From NCBI RefSeq assembly GCF_013386585.1, contig NZ_JACARO010000018.1:1-64000 (forward strand): a DNA stretch of 64,000 bases, written 5' to 3'. Each line of letters begins with the position of its first letter. Position 1 is the stretch's first letter. Shown here in pieces: positions 50,450 through 60,232 of the stretch. The DNA is from Pseudomonas sp. P7548 (lineage in GTDB: Bacteria; Pseudomonadota; Gammaproteobacteria; Pseudomonadales; Pseudomonadaceae). The notes beneath the pieces were generated by a model. That model was not told where the DNA came from. It saw only the letters and a list, made by a program, of their open reading frames with translations, and ran no database searches. A program made the position numbers and the translations under genes.

Positions 50450-50938
50450 ATGCGTACCAACACCCAGACCAAGCGGGAGCTGGACAAGATCGACCGCAAC
50501 ATCCTGCGCATCCTGCAGACCGATGGGCGAATCTCGTTCACGGAACTGGGAGAAAAGGTCGGGCTGTCCACCACGCCGTGTACCGAACGGGTCCGTCGGC
50601 TGGAACGCGAAGGGATCATCATGGGCTACAACGCACGGCTCAACCCGCAGCATTTGAAGGGCAGTTTGCTGGTATTTGTCGAGATCAGCCTCGATTACAA
50701 GTCTGGCGACACCTTTGAAGAATTCCGCCGCGCCGTGCTGAAACTGCCCCACGTGCTGGAGTGCCACCTGGTATCAGGCGACTTCGACTACTTGGTGAAA
50801 GCGCGGATTTCCGAGATGGCGTCCTACCGCAAATTGCTGGGTGACATCCTGCTCAAGTTGCCCCATGTGCGGGAGTCCAAGAGCTACATCGTGATGGAAG
50901 AGGTGAAGGAGAGCCTGAACCTGCCGATTCCTGATTAA
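50450..50938 (+). CDS. dadR: DadR/Lrp-family activator of alanine catabolism
   Basis: 162 residues. N-terminal HTH (LDKIDRNILRILQTDGRISF), C-terminal RAM/AsnC ligand domain (LLVFVEISLD...). Position and opposite orientation to dadA identify it as DadR. The ATG at MRTNTQTKREL is preceded by CACAGAGG. Confidence 0.93.
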   Translation: MRTNTQTKRELDKIDRNILRILQTDGRISFTELGEKVGLSTTPCTERVRRLEREGIIMGYNARLNPQHLKGSLLVFVEISLDYKSGDTFEEFRRAVLKLPHVLECHLVSGDFDYLVKARISEMASYRKLLGDILLKLPHVRESKSYIVMEEVKESLNLPIPD

Positions 50939-50961
50939 CCAACTGACACAACTGGGTCAAA

Positions 50962-51032
50962 TGTGGAGCTGGCTTGCCTGCGATAGCGGTGGTGACTGAC
51001 CCACCGCCATCGCAGGCAAGCCAGCTCCCACA
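50962..51032. repeat. REP doublet, GAGCTGGCTTGCC type
   Basis: ATGTGGAGCTGGCTTGCCTGCGAT and complement, one base missing in the left unit, between dadR and the YkgJ gene. Confidence 0.85.
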
Positions 51033-51041
51033 TTAACCGAG

Positions 51042-51395
51042 TTAAACCAGCACTTGCCGAGTGCTGGCCATGTACTCGTGGATCTGTTTCTCCACCCGCG
51101 GGTGAATCAGCTCCACGGGCCGCCGCCCATTGGGGCAAGGCAACGTCTTGGTGGTGCCGAACAACCTGCAGATCAGCGGGCGCTCGTCATACACCGTGCA
51201 GCCGTTTGACCCCAGGTGCACGCAGTTCAGCGCGTCCATGGCCGCATCCTGCTCGGCAGCGGTCTTGCGTGGCAGGCGCGACATTTCCTCGGGCGAGGTG
51301 GTCACCGGCCCACAGCAGTCGTGGCAACCCGGGACGCACTCGAACGATGGGATCTGACGGCGCAGCGCGCTGATTTTCTGACTGTTGCAACTCAT
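51042..51395 (-). CDS. YkgJ-family cysteine cluster protein
   Basis: 117 residues with the CxxxCxxCC arrangement (FECVPGCHDCCGPV) plus further cysteines (NCVHLGSNGCTVYDERPLICR), the zinc/iron-chelating YkgJ pattern. Function unknown. Starts divergently to the oxidase gene at 51511. Confidence 0.9.
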   Translation of the reverse strand: MSCNSQKISALRRQIPSFECVPGCHDCCGPVTTSPEEMSRLPRKTAAEQDAAMDALNCVHLGSNGCTVYDERPLICRLFGTTKTLPCPNGRRPVELIHPRVEKQIHEYMASTRQVLV

Positions 51396-51510
51396 CGAAA
51401 CACGTACCGAACGGCGAATAGGCGTGGATTCTGCCGCAAAAGCCTGCGGTGAGACAGCTTCGCCCGACCGCTGTATCCTGCGTCAAATTTTCCAAACAGG
51501 GATGCTCCCC

Positions 51511-52803
51511 ATGACCGCCAGCGCCCGGCACACCGCTTCCTACTACGCCGCCAGCAGCGTGCCGCAACCCGATTACCCGGCGCTGGCCGGTGAAGTGACG
51601 GCGGATGTGTGCGTGATCGGCGGCGGTTTTTCGGGGCTCAACACCGCGCTGGAATTGGCTGAGCGTGGCTTGCGCGTGGTGCTGTTGGAAGCGCGCAAGA
51701 TCGGCTGGGGCGCCAGTGGGCGCAACGGCGGCCAGTTGATCCGAGGCGTCGGCCATGGCCTGGACCAGTTCACCCACGTGATCGGCACCGACGGCGTGCG
51801 CCAGATGAAGCTGATGGGCCTGGAAGCGGTGGAGATCGTGCGCGAGCGTATCGAGCGTTATCAGATTCCTTGCGACCTGACCTGGGGCTATTGCGACCTC
51901 GCCAACAAACCCCGCGACCTGCTGGGCCTTGCCGAGGACGCAGACGAGCTGCGCAGCCTGGGCTATCGCCATGAAGTACGCCTGCTGCAAGCCGACGAGA
52001 TGAGCAGCGTAATCGGCTCCGACCGCTATGTGGGCGGCATGATCGACATGGGTTCCGGCCACCTGCACCCGTTGAACCTGGCCCTCGGCGAAGCAGCTGC
52101 CGCGCAGCAATTGGGCGTGAAACTGTACGAACAATCCGAAGTGACCCGCATCGACTACGGCCCCGAGGTTAACGTGCACACCGCCTCGGGCAACGTGCGC
52201 GCCAAGACCCTGGTGCTGGCCTGCAACGCCTACCTGAATGACCTCAACCCACAGCTGGGTGGCAAGGTGCTGCCAGCCGGCAGCTACATCATCGCCACTG
52301 AGCCGCTGAGCGAAGCGCAGGCCCATAATCTGTTGCCACAAAACATGGCAGTGTGCGACCAGCGGGTGACGGTGGACTACTTCCGGTTGTCCGCCGACCG
52401 ACGCTTGCTGTTCGGTGGTGCCTGTCACTATTCCGGCCGCGATCCCCAGGACATCGGCGCCTACATGCGTCCGAAAATGCTCAAGGTGTTCCCGCAACTG
52501 GCCGACGTGAAAATCGACTACCAATGGGGCGGCATGATCGGCATCGGTGCCAACCGTCTGCCGCAGATTGGTCGGTTGGCCGACCAGCCCAATGTGTATT
52601 ACGCCCAGGCTTACGCGGGCCATGGCCTCAACGCCACCCACCTGGCGGGCAAGCTGCTGGCCGAAGCCATCAGTGGCCAGCAGCAGGGCCGTTTCGATCT
52701 GTTCGCCCAGGTGCCGCACATCACCTTCCCGGGCGGCAAGCACCTGCGCTCACCGCTGCTGGCGCTGGGCATGCTCTGGCACCGCCTCAAGGAACTGGTC
52801 TGA
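51511..52803 (+). CDS. FAD oxidoreductase, gamma-glutamylputrescine oxidase-like (PuuB/PauB)
   Basis: 430 residues from MTASARHTASYY; AGGGA 8 nt upstream. FAD motif DVCVIGGGFSGLNTALELAERG with the GRNGGQLI signature of the DAO/PuuB family. In the gamma-glutamylated polyamine route it would make the aldehyde that PauC oxidises. I recall PA5309 as a PauB paralogue at this place. Its stop abuts the convergent DUF1127 gene. Confidence 0.88.
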   Translation: MTASARHTASYYAASSVPQPDYPALAGEVTADVCVIGGGFSGLNTALELAERGLRVVLLEARKIGWGASGRNGGQLIRGVGHGLDQFTHVIGTDGVRQMKLMGLEAVEIVRERIERYQIPCDLTWGYCDLANKPRDLLGLAEDADELRSLGYRHEVRLLQADEMSSVIGSDRYVGGMIDMGSGHLHPLNLALGEAAAAQQLGVKLYEQSEVTRIDYGPEVNVHTASGNVRAKTLVLACNAYLNDLNPQLGGKVLPAGSYIIATEPLSEAQAHNLLPQNMAVCDQRVTVDYFRLSADRRLLFGGACHYSGRDPQDIGAYMRPKMLKVFPQLADVKIDYQWGGMIGIGANRLPQIGRLADQPNVYYAQAYAGHGLNATHLAGKLLAEAISGQQQGRFDLFAQVPHITFPGGKHLRSPLLALGMLWHRLKELV

Positions 52804-53028
52804 TCAATCGCGCCAGAACGGCTTCAGGCCTTCCTGGCGTGCCTGTTCCACGGTCAGCCCGACATCGCGCAACTGCTCGCGAGTCAGGTGCAGCAATGCC
52901 TTGCGGGTGTGGCGGCGGTGCCAGAACAAGTCCCAGCGACTGATATTGCGCGGCGCCCTCGCCCGCTCTTCTCCGGCCTCCAGTTCCTGGCTGTATAACG
53001 CCAACCGCACATCGCTCATGCCGCTCAT
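52804..53028 (-). CDS. DUF1127 (YjiS-like) small protein
   Basis: 74 residues; the ATG at 53028 has a GGGG site, an in-frame ATG at 53043 does not. The C-terminal DUF1127 stretch is RKALLHLTREQLRDVGLT. Arginine-rich, no membrane part. The stop codons of this and the oxidase gene touch. Confidence 0.82.
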   Translation of the reverse strand: MSGMSDVRLALYSQELEAGEERARAPRNISRWDLFWHRRHTRKALLHLTREQLRDVGLTVEQARQEGLKPFWRD

Positions 53029-53194
53029 TTTGCTGCCCCTCATTTGCTTGTTGCCATGAGTGACTAGAATGGGCGGTGAGCCAAAAGCGATACAGATTCA
53101 ACCCGTGTTTATTAAATCCATACAGATACTGCCTATCGACGCCTGAATCCTGTATTTTCCCCCTATCTGTACTGGTCTCTTGGGAGCGACCGCC

Positions 53195-54619
53195 ATGACC
53201 CTTTACGTCAACCTCGCCGAACTGCTGGGTACCCGCATCGAGCAGGGCTTCTACCGCCCGGGCGACCGCTTGCCCTCAGTACGGGCCTTGAGCGTGGAGC
53301 ATGGAGTCAGCCTGAGCACCGTGCAGCAGGCCTACCGCCTGCTCGAGGACAACGGCCTGGCGATGCCCAAGCCCAAGTCCGGGTACTTTGTGCCCGTCGG
53401 TCGCGAGCTGCCGGCACTGCCGGAAGTGGGTCGCCCGGCACAGCGCCCGGTGGAAATTTCCCAGTGGGACCAGGTACTCGAACTGATTCGTGCCGTGCCA
53501 CGCAAAGACGTCATACAGATGGGTCGTGGCATGCCAGACGTATTGTCGCCCACCATGAAACCCCTATTGCGCAGCCTCGCACGGGTGAGCCGGCGCCAGG
53601 ATCTGCCGGGCCTGTATTACGACAATATCCTCGGCTGTATGGAACTGCGCGAGCAGATTGCACGGCTGTCATTGGATTCGGGCTGCCAACTGACCGCCGA
53701 AGATATTGTGATCACCACCGGTTGCCACGAAGCGCTGTCCGCCAGCATCCACGCCATCTGCGAGCCCGGCGATATCGTTGCGGTGGATTCGCCGAGTTTT
53801 CACGGTGCCATGCAGACCCTCAAGGGCCTGGGCATGAAGGCCCTGGAAATCCCTACAGACCCGGTCACCGGGATCAGCCTCGAAGCCCTTGAACTGGCCC
53901 TGGAGCAGTGGCCGATCAAGGTCATCCAACTGACGCCCAACTGCAACAACCCCCTGGGCTACATCATGCCGGAGGCCCGCAAAAAAGCATTGCTGACCCT
54001 GGCGCAGCGCTTTGACGTGGCGATTATCGAAGACGATGTGTATGGCGAGCTGGCCTACAGCTACCCCCGCCCGCGCACCATCAAGTCGTTCGACGAAGAC
54101 GGCCGCGTGCTGCTGTGCAGCTCGTTCTCGAAAACCCTGGCGCCCGGGCTGCGCATTGGCTGGGTGGCGCCGGGGCGCTACCTGGAACGGGTGCTGCACA
54201 TGAAATACATCAGCACCGGCTCCACGGCGACCCAGCCGCAGATCGCCATCGCCGAATTTCTCAAAGGCGGGCACTTCGAGCCGCATTTGCGGCGGATGCG
54301 CACCCAGTACCAGCGCAATCGCGACTTGATGATCGACTGGGTCAGCCGCTACTTCCCAGCCGGCACCCGGGCCAGCCGCCCCCAGGGCAGCTTTATGCTC
54401 TGGATCGAGCTGCCCGAAGGCTTCGACACGCTCAAGCTCAACCGTGGCCTGGTGGAACAGGGCGTACAGGTGGCGGTGGGCAGTATCTTTTCTGCCTCGG
54501 GCAAATACCGGAACTGCCTGCGCATGAACTACGCTGCCAAGCCAACCCCGCAGATTGAAGACGCGGTGCGCAAGGTCGGTGCCGCCGCAATCAAGTTGCT
54601 GGCCGAGGCGGCCGACTGA
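53195..54619 (+). CDS. MocR-type GntR/aminotransferase regulator
   Basis: 474 residues. N-terminal GntR winged helix (YRPGDRLPSVRALSVEHGVSLSTVQ), linker, then a class I aminotransferase-like domain with a PLP-lysine in SSFSKTLAPGLRIG (K in SFSKT). These use PLP as effector, often with an amino compound. Target genes unknown; it precedes the PLD lipoprotein gene by 62 bp. Confidence 0.9.
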   Translation: MTLYVNLAELLGTRIEQGFYRPGDRLPSVRALSVEHGVSLSTVQQAYRLLEDNGLAMPKPKSGYFVPVGRELPALPEVGRPAQRPVEISQWDQVLELIRAVPRKDVIQMGRGMPDVLSPTMKPLLRSLARVSRRQDLPGLYYDNILGCMELREQIARLSLDSGCQLTAEDIVITTGCHEALSASIHAICEPGDIVAVDSPSFHGAMQTLKGLGMKALEIPTDPVTGISLEALELALEQWPIKVIQLTPNCNNPLGYIMPEARKKALLTLAQRFDVAIIEDDVYGELAYSYPRPRTIKSFDEDGRVLLCSSFSKTLAPGLRIGWVAPGRYLERVLHMKYISTGSTATQPQIAIAEFLKGGHFEPHLRRMRTQYQRNRDLMIDWVSRYFPAGTRASRPQGSFMLWIELPEGFDTLKLNRGLVEQGVQVAVGSIFSASGKYRNCLRMNYAAKPTPQIEDAVRKVGAAAIKLLAEAAD

Positions 54620-54681
54620 CCTTTCGCGGGAAATGGCCGTCATATGCCCACAACCGCCCTGAACTGGAAGCAGCGCCCTTG

Positions 54682-56250
54682 ATGATTCGACGGCTTTTAC
54701 CGTTTTTAATGCTGGGCGCCCTGGCCCTGGGTGGGTGTGCGACGGTGGATGTACCGCGTGTCCCCAGCGACGCGCTGCCCGCCGAGCAATCCTCATTCGG
54801 CCGCTCGATCCAGGCCCAGGCGGCGCCCCATCAAGGGCGCTCGGGCTTTCGCCTGCTGCCCAACAGCAGCGAAGCCTTCATGGCCCGCGCCGAACTGATC
54901 CGCAACGCCCAGGTCAGCCTCGACCTGCAGTACTACATCGTGCACGACGGCATCAGCACCCGCATGCTGGTGGACGAGCTGCTCAAGGCCGCCGACCGGG
55001 GCGTGCGCATCCGCATCCTGCTGGACGACACCACGAGCGACGGCCTTGACCAGATCATCGCCACCCTCGCCGCCCACCCCAAGATTGAGATTCGCCTGTT
55101 CAACCCCCTGCACCTGGGGCGTAGCACGGGCGTAACGCGAGCCATGGGCCGACTGTTCAACCTGTCGCTGCAACACCGTCGTATGCACAACAAGCTGTGG
55201 CTGGCCGACAACAGCGTGGCCATTGTGGGCGGGCGCAACCTGGGGGATGAGTATTTCGACGCCGAGCCCAACCTGAACTTCACCGACATCGACATGCTCA
55301 GCGTGGGCCCGGTGGCCGAGCAACTGGGCCACAGCTTCGACCAGTACTGGAACAGCGCGCTGAGCAAACCCATCGATGAGTTTGTTTCCAACGCCCCGTC
55401 CAAAGGCGACCTGGCCGCAGCCCGCGTGCGCCTGGAAGCCTCGCTGGCCGAATCGCGCCAGCAGAACCATGCGCTGTACAACCGCTTGCGCACCTACCAG
55501 ACCCAACCGCGCATGGATATTTGGCGCCGCGAACTGATCTGGGCCTGGAACCAGGCGTTGTGGGATGCGCCGAGCAAGGTACTGGCCACGGCCGAGCCGG
55601 ACCCGCGGCTGCTGCTGACCACCCAATTGGCGCCGGAGTTGGAAGGCGTCAATCACGAGCTGATGATGATCTCGGCGTACTTCGTGCCGGGGCCGCCCGG
55701 CCTGGTCTACCTGACCGGCCGCGCGGATGCGGGCGTCTCCGTAAGCCTGCTGACCAACGCTTTGGAAGCTACGGACGTGCCTGCCGTGCACGGTGGCTAC
55801 GCACCCTACCGCAAGGCGTTGCTCGAGCACGGCGTGAAACTCTATGAGTTGCGTCGCCAACCGGGCGATGCCGGAGGCGGCAGCGGCCCGCACCTGTTTC
55901 GTCGCGGTACGTTCCGAGGCTCGGACTCGAGCCTGCACAGCAAGGCGATGATCTTTGATCGCGAGAAGTCGTTTATCGGTTCATTCAATTTCGACCCGCG
56001 TTCGGTACTGTGGAACACCGAAGTCGGCGTGCTGGTGGACAGTCCCGAGCTGGCCGAGCACGTGCGCGGCCTGGCGCTGCAAGGCATGGCGCCGGCGTTG
56101 AGCTATGAGGCGAAATTGCAGGATGGCCAGGTGGTATGGGTGACTGAAGACAACGGCCAGTTGCACACCCTGACCCGCGAGCCGGGCAGTTGGTGGCGTC
56201 GCTTCAATGCATGGTTCGCCACCTCAGTCGGCCTTGAACGTATGCTGTAA
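54682..56250 (+). CDS. Phospholipase-D-family lipoprotein (ClsC/YmdC-like)
   Basis: 522 residues. Lipobox ALGGC (Cys about 19) after a signal peptide, then two HKD motifs: HNKLWLAD near 173 and HSKAMIFD near 419, each with a following GGRN or GSFNFD. Two motifs in one chain distinguish it from the single-motif island nuclease. Cardiolipin synthase-like or outer-envelope phospholipase; activity unproven. Confidence 0.88.
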   Translation: MIRRLLPFLMLGALALGGCATVDVPRVPSDALPAEQSSFGRSIQAQAAPHQGRSGFRLLPNSSEAFMARAELIRNAQVSLDLQYYIVHDGISTRMLVDELLKAADRGVRIRILLDDTTSDGLDQIIATLAAHPKIEIRLFNPLHLGRSTGVTRAMGRLFNLSLQHRRMHNKLWLADNSVAIVGGRNLGDEYFDAEPNLNFTDIDMLSVGPVAEQLGHSFDQYWNSALSKPIDEFVSNAPSKGDLAAARVRLEASLAESRQQNHALYNRLRTYQTQPRMDIWRRELIWAWNQALWDAPSKVLATAEPDPRLLLTTQLAPELEGVNHELMMISAYFVPGPPGLVYLTGRADAGVSVSLLTNALEATDVPAVHGGYAPYRKALLEHGVKLYELRRQPGDAGGGSGPHLFRRGTFRGSDSSLHSKAMIFDREKSFIGSFNFDPRSVLWNTEVGVLVDSPELAEHVRGLALQGMAPALSYEAKLQDGQVVWVTEDNGQLHTLTREPGSWWRRFNAWFATSVGLERML

Positions 56251-56267
56251 GAACAATGGAGATTGAA

Positions 56268-56354
56268 TGTGGGAGCTGGCTTGCCTGCGATGCAGGCACC
56301 TCGTTTTTTCAGTTACACCGAGGAGATGCCATCGCAGGCAAGCCAGCTCCTACA
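56268..56354. repeat. REP doublet, GAGCTGGCTTGCC type
   Basis: TGTGGGAGCTGGCTTGCCTGCGAT and complement (TAGGAGC end) around a loop, between the PLD and MFS genes (convergent). Confidence 0.85.
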
Positions 56355-56373
56355 AATTGATCGCATTTCAAGG

Positions 56374-57516
56374 TCAGGCCGGTTGCGCGGCGCCGAATGC
56401 ACCTTGGCGCAACAGCAACACCACCAGGCCCAACGCCCCGGCAGCCATCAACAGTGGCAACGCATGCCCGCTGATCCACTGGCTGCCCGCGCCGGCCACC
56501 AACGGCCCGATCAGGCAACCGATCCCCCACAACTGCGCAATGTGGGCATTGGCGCGCACCAGCGCGTCATCGCGATAACGCTCGCCGATCAAGATCAACG
56601 ACAGGGTGAACAACCCGCCCGCACTGGCACCGAACAACACCCACACCGGCCAGATCAGCAGCGTGTGCAACACCACGGGAATCGCCAGGCTCGACGCCAG
56701 CAACAGCACCGCACAACTCAGAAAAAGCGTGCGCCGAGGCAGGTAGTCGGCCAGCGCGCCGATAGGCAACTGCAACAGCGCGTCGCCGACCACCACCGTG
56801 CTGACCATGGCCAAGGCGATCTCGGCCGTGAACCCCTGTTGCAGGCAATACACCGGCAGTAGCGTCAGAATCATCGCTTCGAACGCGGCGAACAAGGCCA
56901 CCGCCCAGGCAATTGCCGGTAGGCTCAGGCAGAAGCGCCACAGGTCGCCCAGGGTCACGCTGAAGGATTCGGCAGTCGGAGCACCGCTGCGGCCCAGCAA
57001 CAGCAAGGGCGCCACCACCAGTAACCCCACGCCCACCCAGAAACCATAATCGTGGTCGGTACCCAGCGCTCCCAGCAGCAGGGGCCCCGACAGTTGGCTC
57101 AAGGCATAACTGCAGCCATACAGCGCCACCAGCCGGCCCCGCCACTGCTCCACCACCAACTGGTTGATCCAGCTTTCACCGAGGATAAACACGATGGTCA
57201 GGATCACCCCGATCATCAGCCGCAGCACCAGCCACACCGGGTAGCTAGGCAGGATGGCCAGCAGGCCGATGGACACCGCGCCCGCCCACAAGCACAGGCG
57301 CATCAGGTTGGCGGTGCCCAGCCACGATGCCATCCGGCTGGAGACCTTGGCCCCCAGCAGGACGCCAAAGGCTGGCATCGCCGCCATCACCCCAATGGCA
57401 AAGCTGCCATAACCCCAGCTTTCAAGGCGCAGGGACACCAGCGGCATGCTCACACCCAGGGCCAGGCCGACGCTGAGGACTGAGGCCAAGACGGCGAAAT
57501 AAGTCGCCCAACGCAT
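56374..57516 (-). CDS. MFS transporter (YcaD-like)
   Basis: 380 residues, 12 predicted helices. Start ATG at MRWATYFAVLASVLSVG; the first helix is here. Family of small uncharacterised exporters (YcaD/UMF type). Residue clusters VSMPLVSLRLESWG and YGCSYALSQLSGPLLLG are typical of the group. Substrate unknown. Confidence 0.82.
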   Translation of the reverse strand: MRWATYFAVLASVLSVGLALGVSMPLVSLRLESWGYGSFAIGVMAAMPAFGVLLGAKVSSRMASWLGTANLMRLCLWAGAVSIGLLAILPSYPVWLVLRLMIGVILTIVFILGESWINQLVVEQWRGRLVALYGCSYALSQLSGPLLLGALGTDHDYGFWVGVGLLVVAPLLLLGRSGAPTAESFSVTLGDLWRFCLSLPAIAWAVALFAAFEAMILTLLPVYCLQQGFTAEIALAMVSTVVVGDALLQLPIGALADYLPRRTLFLSCAVLLLASSLAIPVVLHTLLIWPVWVLFGASAGGLFTLSLILIGERYRDDALVRANAHIAQLWGIGCLIGPLVAGAGSQWISGHALPLLMAAGALGLVVLLLRQGAFGAAQPA

Positions 57517-57559
57517 TTCCACGCTCCTGTGGATAATTCTTAAGATCACACAAAACAGC

Positions 57560-57647
57560 GTGGGAGCGGGCTTGCTCGCGAATGCGGTCCGTCAGCCAGT
57601 CAATCTGGTACTGATACACCGCCTTCGCGAGCAAGCCCGCTCCCACA
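57560..57647. repeat. REP doublet (REPIN), GAGCGGGCTTG type
   Basis: GTGGGAGCGGGCTTGCTCGCG and complement around the GGTACTGATACACCG loop also present in the 20292 doublet, between MFS and pauC. Confidence 0.88.
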
Positions 57648-57673
57648 TTTTTAACCGCAATAAGCCCTGAAAA

Positions 57674-59167
57674 TCAGAGCTTGATCCAGGTCGCCTTCAG
57701 CTCGGTGTACTTGTCGAACGCGTGCAGCGACTTGTCGCGGCCGTTGCCCGACTGCTTGAAGCCACCAAACGGGGCGGTCATGTCGCCGCCGTCGTACTGG
57801 TTGACCCACACGCTACCGGCACGCAGTGCCTTGGCGGTCAGGTGCGCCTTGGAGATGTCGGCGGTCCACACCGCTGCGGCCAGGCCGTAGACGGTGTCGT
57901 TGGCGATCTTCACCGCTTCCTCGGCGCTGTCGAAGGTGATCACCGACAGGACTGGGCCAAAGATCTCTTCCTGGGCGATCTTCATGGCGTTGGTCACACC
58001 GTCGAAAATCGTCGGCTCGACGTAGGTGCCACCGGTTTCTTCCAGGGTACGCTTGCCACCCGCGACCAGCTTGGCGCCATCGGCGTGGCCAGCCTCGATA
58101 TACGACAACACGGTATTCATCTGCTGGGTGTCCACCAGGGCGCCGACGTTGGTCGCCGGGTCCAGTGGGTTGCCTGGCTTCCAACCCTTGAGGGCCTCAA
58201 TCACCAGCGGCAGGAATTTGTCCTTGATGGAGCGCTCGACGAGCAGACGCGAACCGGCGGTGCAGACTTCGCCCTGGTTGAAGGCGATGGCGCCGGCCGC
58301 CGATTCGGCAGCGGCCTTGAGGTCCGGGGCATCGGCAAACACGATGTTCGGGCTCTTGCCACCGGCTTCCAGCCAGACGCGCTTCATGTTCGACTCGCCG
58401 GAGCGGATCAACAGCTGCTTGGCGATTTTAGTGGAACCGGTGAACACCAGGGTGTCGACATCCATGTGCACCGCCAGCGCGTTACCCACGGTGTGGCCGT
58501 AGCCTGGCAATACGTTCAGCACGCCTTTTGGAATGCCGGCTTCAACCGCCAGGGCCGCGATGCGGATGGCGGTCAGCGGGGATTTTTCGGACGGCTTGAG
58601 GATCACCGAGTTACCGGTGGACAGCGCCGGGCCGAGCTTCCAGCAGGCCATCATCAACGGGAAGTTCCACGGCACGATGGCGCCCACGACACCGACCGGC
58701 TCGCGGGTCACCAGACCCAGCTGGTTGTGCGGGGTGGCGGCGACTTCGTCGTAGATCTTGTCGATGGCTTCACCGCTCCAGCTCAGGGCATTGGCGGCGC
58801 CAGGGACGTCGATTTCCAGGGAGTCGGTGATCGGCTTGCCCATGTCCAGGGTTTCAAGCAGCGCCAGCTCTTCGGCATTGGCGTTGAGCAAATCGGCGAA
58901 ACGCAGCATGGCGGCCTTGCGCTTGGCCGGCGCCAGGCGCGACCACACACCGGAATTGAAGGTAGCGCGAGCGTTTTCCACGGCGCGCTGGGCGTCGGCG
59001 GCGTCACAGCTGGCAACAGTGGCCAGCAGGCGGCCATCGACCGGGCTGATGCATTCGAACGTGTCACCGGAAGCAGCGGCGGTGTATTCGCCGTTGATGT
59101 AGGCGCGGCCTTCGATCTTCAGATCCTTGGCGCGTTGTTCCCAGTCGGCACGGGTCAGGGTGGTCAT
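57674..59167 (-). CDS. pauC: PauC/KauB-type aldehyde dehydrogenase
   Basis: 497 residues, NAD-dependent ALDH. Catalytic cysteine in GEVCTAGSRLLV, glutamate in LEAGGKSPNIV, NAD-binding FTGSTKIAKQL. Acts on gamma-glutamyl-aminobutyraldehyde and related aldehydes from polyamines, closing the path begun by PauA and PauB. Start ATG 59167 with GGAGGAC upstream. Confidence 0.9.
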   Translation of the reverse strand: MTTLTRADWEQRAKDLKIEGRAYINGEYTAAASGDTFECISPVDGRLLATVASCDAADAQRAVENARATFNSGVWSRLAPAKRKAAMLRFADLLNANAEELALLETLDMGKPITDSLEIDVPGAANALSWSGEAIDKIYDEVAATPHNQLGLVTREPVGVVGAIVPWNFPLMMACWKLGPALSTGNSVILKPSEKSPLTAIRIAALAVEAGIPKGVLNVLPGYGHTVGNALAVHMDVDTLVFTGSTKIAKQLLIRSGESNMKRVWLEAGGKSPNIVFADAPDLKAAAESAAGAIAFNQGEVCTAGSRLLVERSIKDKFLPLVIEALKGWKPGNPLDPATNVGALVDTQQMNTVLSYIEAGHADGAKLVAGGKRTLEETGGTYVEPTIFDGVTNAMKIAQEEIFGPVLSVITFDSAEEAVKIANDTVYGLAAAVWTADISKAHLTAKALRAGSVWVNQYDGGDMTAPFGGFKQSGNGRDKSLHAFDKYTELKATWIKL

Positions 59168-59397
59168 GCGAGTGTCCTCCTCTTATTGAATACAAGGGCC
59201 AGGCGATGTCCCCCGGCAGCCTCACAGAATTCTTGCCCGGCCAGCCAGCTGTTCGGCTCAAGGCAGCTGCCACCCTAAACCAGCGGCTGGGGATGTTTCA
59301 ATATATTTGACATAACGCCGGCAAACGCCCTTGCGATGTTCATTTTAATAAACATAGACTTTGGGCTCTCCAACCGCAGGCCAGACGGGACACGCAC

Positions 59398-59760
59398 ATG
59401 AGCATCCAGGACATCGTCGACTTCAGCCAAGCCAACACCGCCCCCGATCGCTACCGCCCCGCTGCGGAAAAAATCCTCAAGGGCGACCCGGAGCAAACGA
59501 TCTACAACCACTACAACAGCCCGTGCGGCCAGATGAGCGCCGGGGTGTGGGAAGGCGAGGTCGGGCAATGGAAGGTCAACTACACCGAACACGAGTACTG
59601 CGAGATTGTGCAGGGTGTTTCGGTATTGCGAGATGCCGAGGGCAATGCCAAGACCCTGCGCGCCGGCGACCGCTTCGTGATTCCCGCTGGTTTCAGCGGT
59701 ACCTGGGAAGTGCTGGAGCCGTGCCGCAAGATCTACGTGGTGTTCGAGCAGAAGGCCTGA
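59398..59760 (+). CDS. Cupin domain protein
   Basis: 120 residues, cupin_3/DUF861 type: SAGVWEGEVGQWKVNYTEHEY, GDRFVIPAGFSGTWEV. Conserved glutamate/histidine suggest a metal site. Divergent from pauC with about 230 bp between, so it may serve the same pathway; function unknown. Confidence 0.85.
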   Translation: MSIQDIVDFSQANTAPDRYRPAAEKILKGDPEQTIYNHYNSPCGQMSAGVWEGEVGQWKVNYTEHEYCEIVQGVSVLRDAEGNAKTLRAGDRFVIPAGFSGTWEVLEPCRKIYVVFEQKA

Positions 59761-59776
59761 TCAGAAAATCGCAGGC

Positions 59777-59813
59777 AAAAAAAAGCCCGACTCGTGAGAG
59801 ACGGGCTTTTTTT
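59777..59813. terminator. Terminator between cupin gene and rpmG
   Basis: AAAAAAAAGCCCG...CGGGCTTTTTTT hairpin; serves both the cupin gene and rpmBG. Confidence 0.9.
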
Positions 59814-59831
59814 CACAAGGAGGAAAATCAA

Positions 59832-59987
59832 TTACTTGATTTTGCCTTCTTTGTAGATCACGTGCTTGCGAACGCGCGGGTCGAACATTTTCTTTTCGAG
59901 CTTGTCCGGGGTAGTACGCTTGTTCTTGTCGGTAGTGTAGAAGTGACCAGTACCGGCGCTAGAGATCATTCGAATCAATTCACGCAT
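59832..59987 (-). CDS. rpmG: 50S ribosomal protein L33
   Basis: 51 residues, [20 protein letters not shown] and ending YKEGKIK, full-length L33. The protein lacks the two CxxC zinc motifs of the C+ form, as usual in Pseudomonas. 11 bp after rpmB. Confidence 0.96.
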   Translation of the reverse strand: MRELIRMISSAGTGHFYTTDKNKRTTPDKLEKKMFDPRVRKHVIYKEGKIK

Positions 59988-59998
59988 GATAGAGCTCC

Positions 59999-60232
59999 TT
60001 AGATCTTGCCAGCGGCACGGATTTCGGCCAGCACGACAGTGATGCCACGCTTGTCGATGATACGCATGCCTTTAGCAGATACACGCAGGCGAACAAAACG
60101 TTTCTCTTCTTCAACCCAGAAGCGGTGATGCTGCAGGTTCGGCAGGAAACGACGACGGGTTTTGTTATTTGCGTGGGAAATGTTATTCCCAGTCACCGGA
60201 CCCTTACCGGTAACTTGACAGACTCTCGACAT
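59999..60232 (-). CDS. rpmB: 50S ribosomal protein L28
   Basis: 77 residues, start [20 protein letters not shown]. Signature [13 protein letters not shown] present. First gene of the rpmB-rpmG operon. Confidence 0.97.
   Translation of the reverse strand: MSRVCQVTGKGPVTGNNISHANNKTRRRFLPNLQHHRFWVEEEKRFVRLRVSAKGMRIIDKRGITVVLAEIRAAGKI

Noticed and set aside
57722..59278. 518-codon plus frame opposite pauC
   Set aside because: Antisense shadow of a certain aldehyde dehydrogenase.
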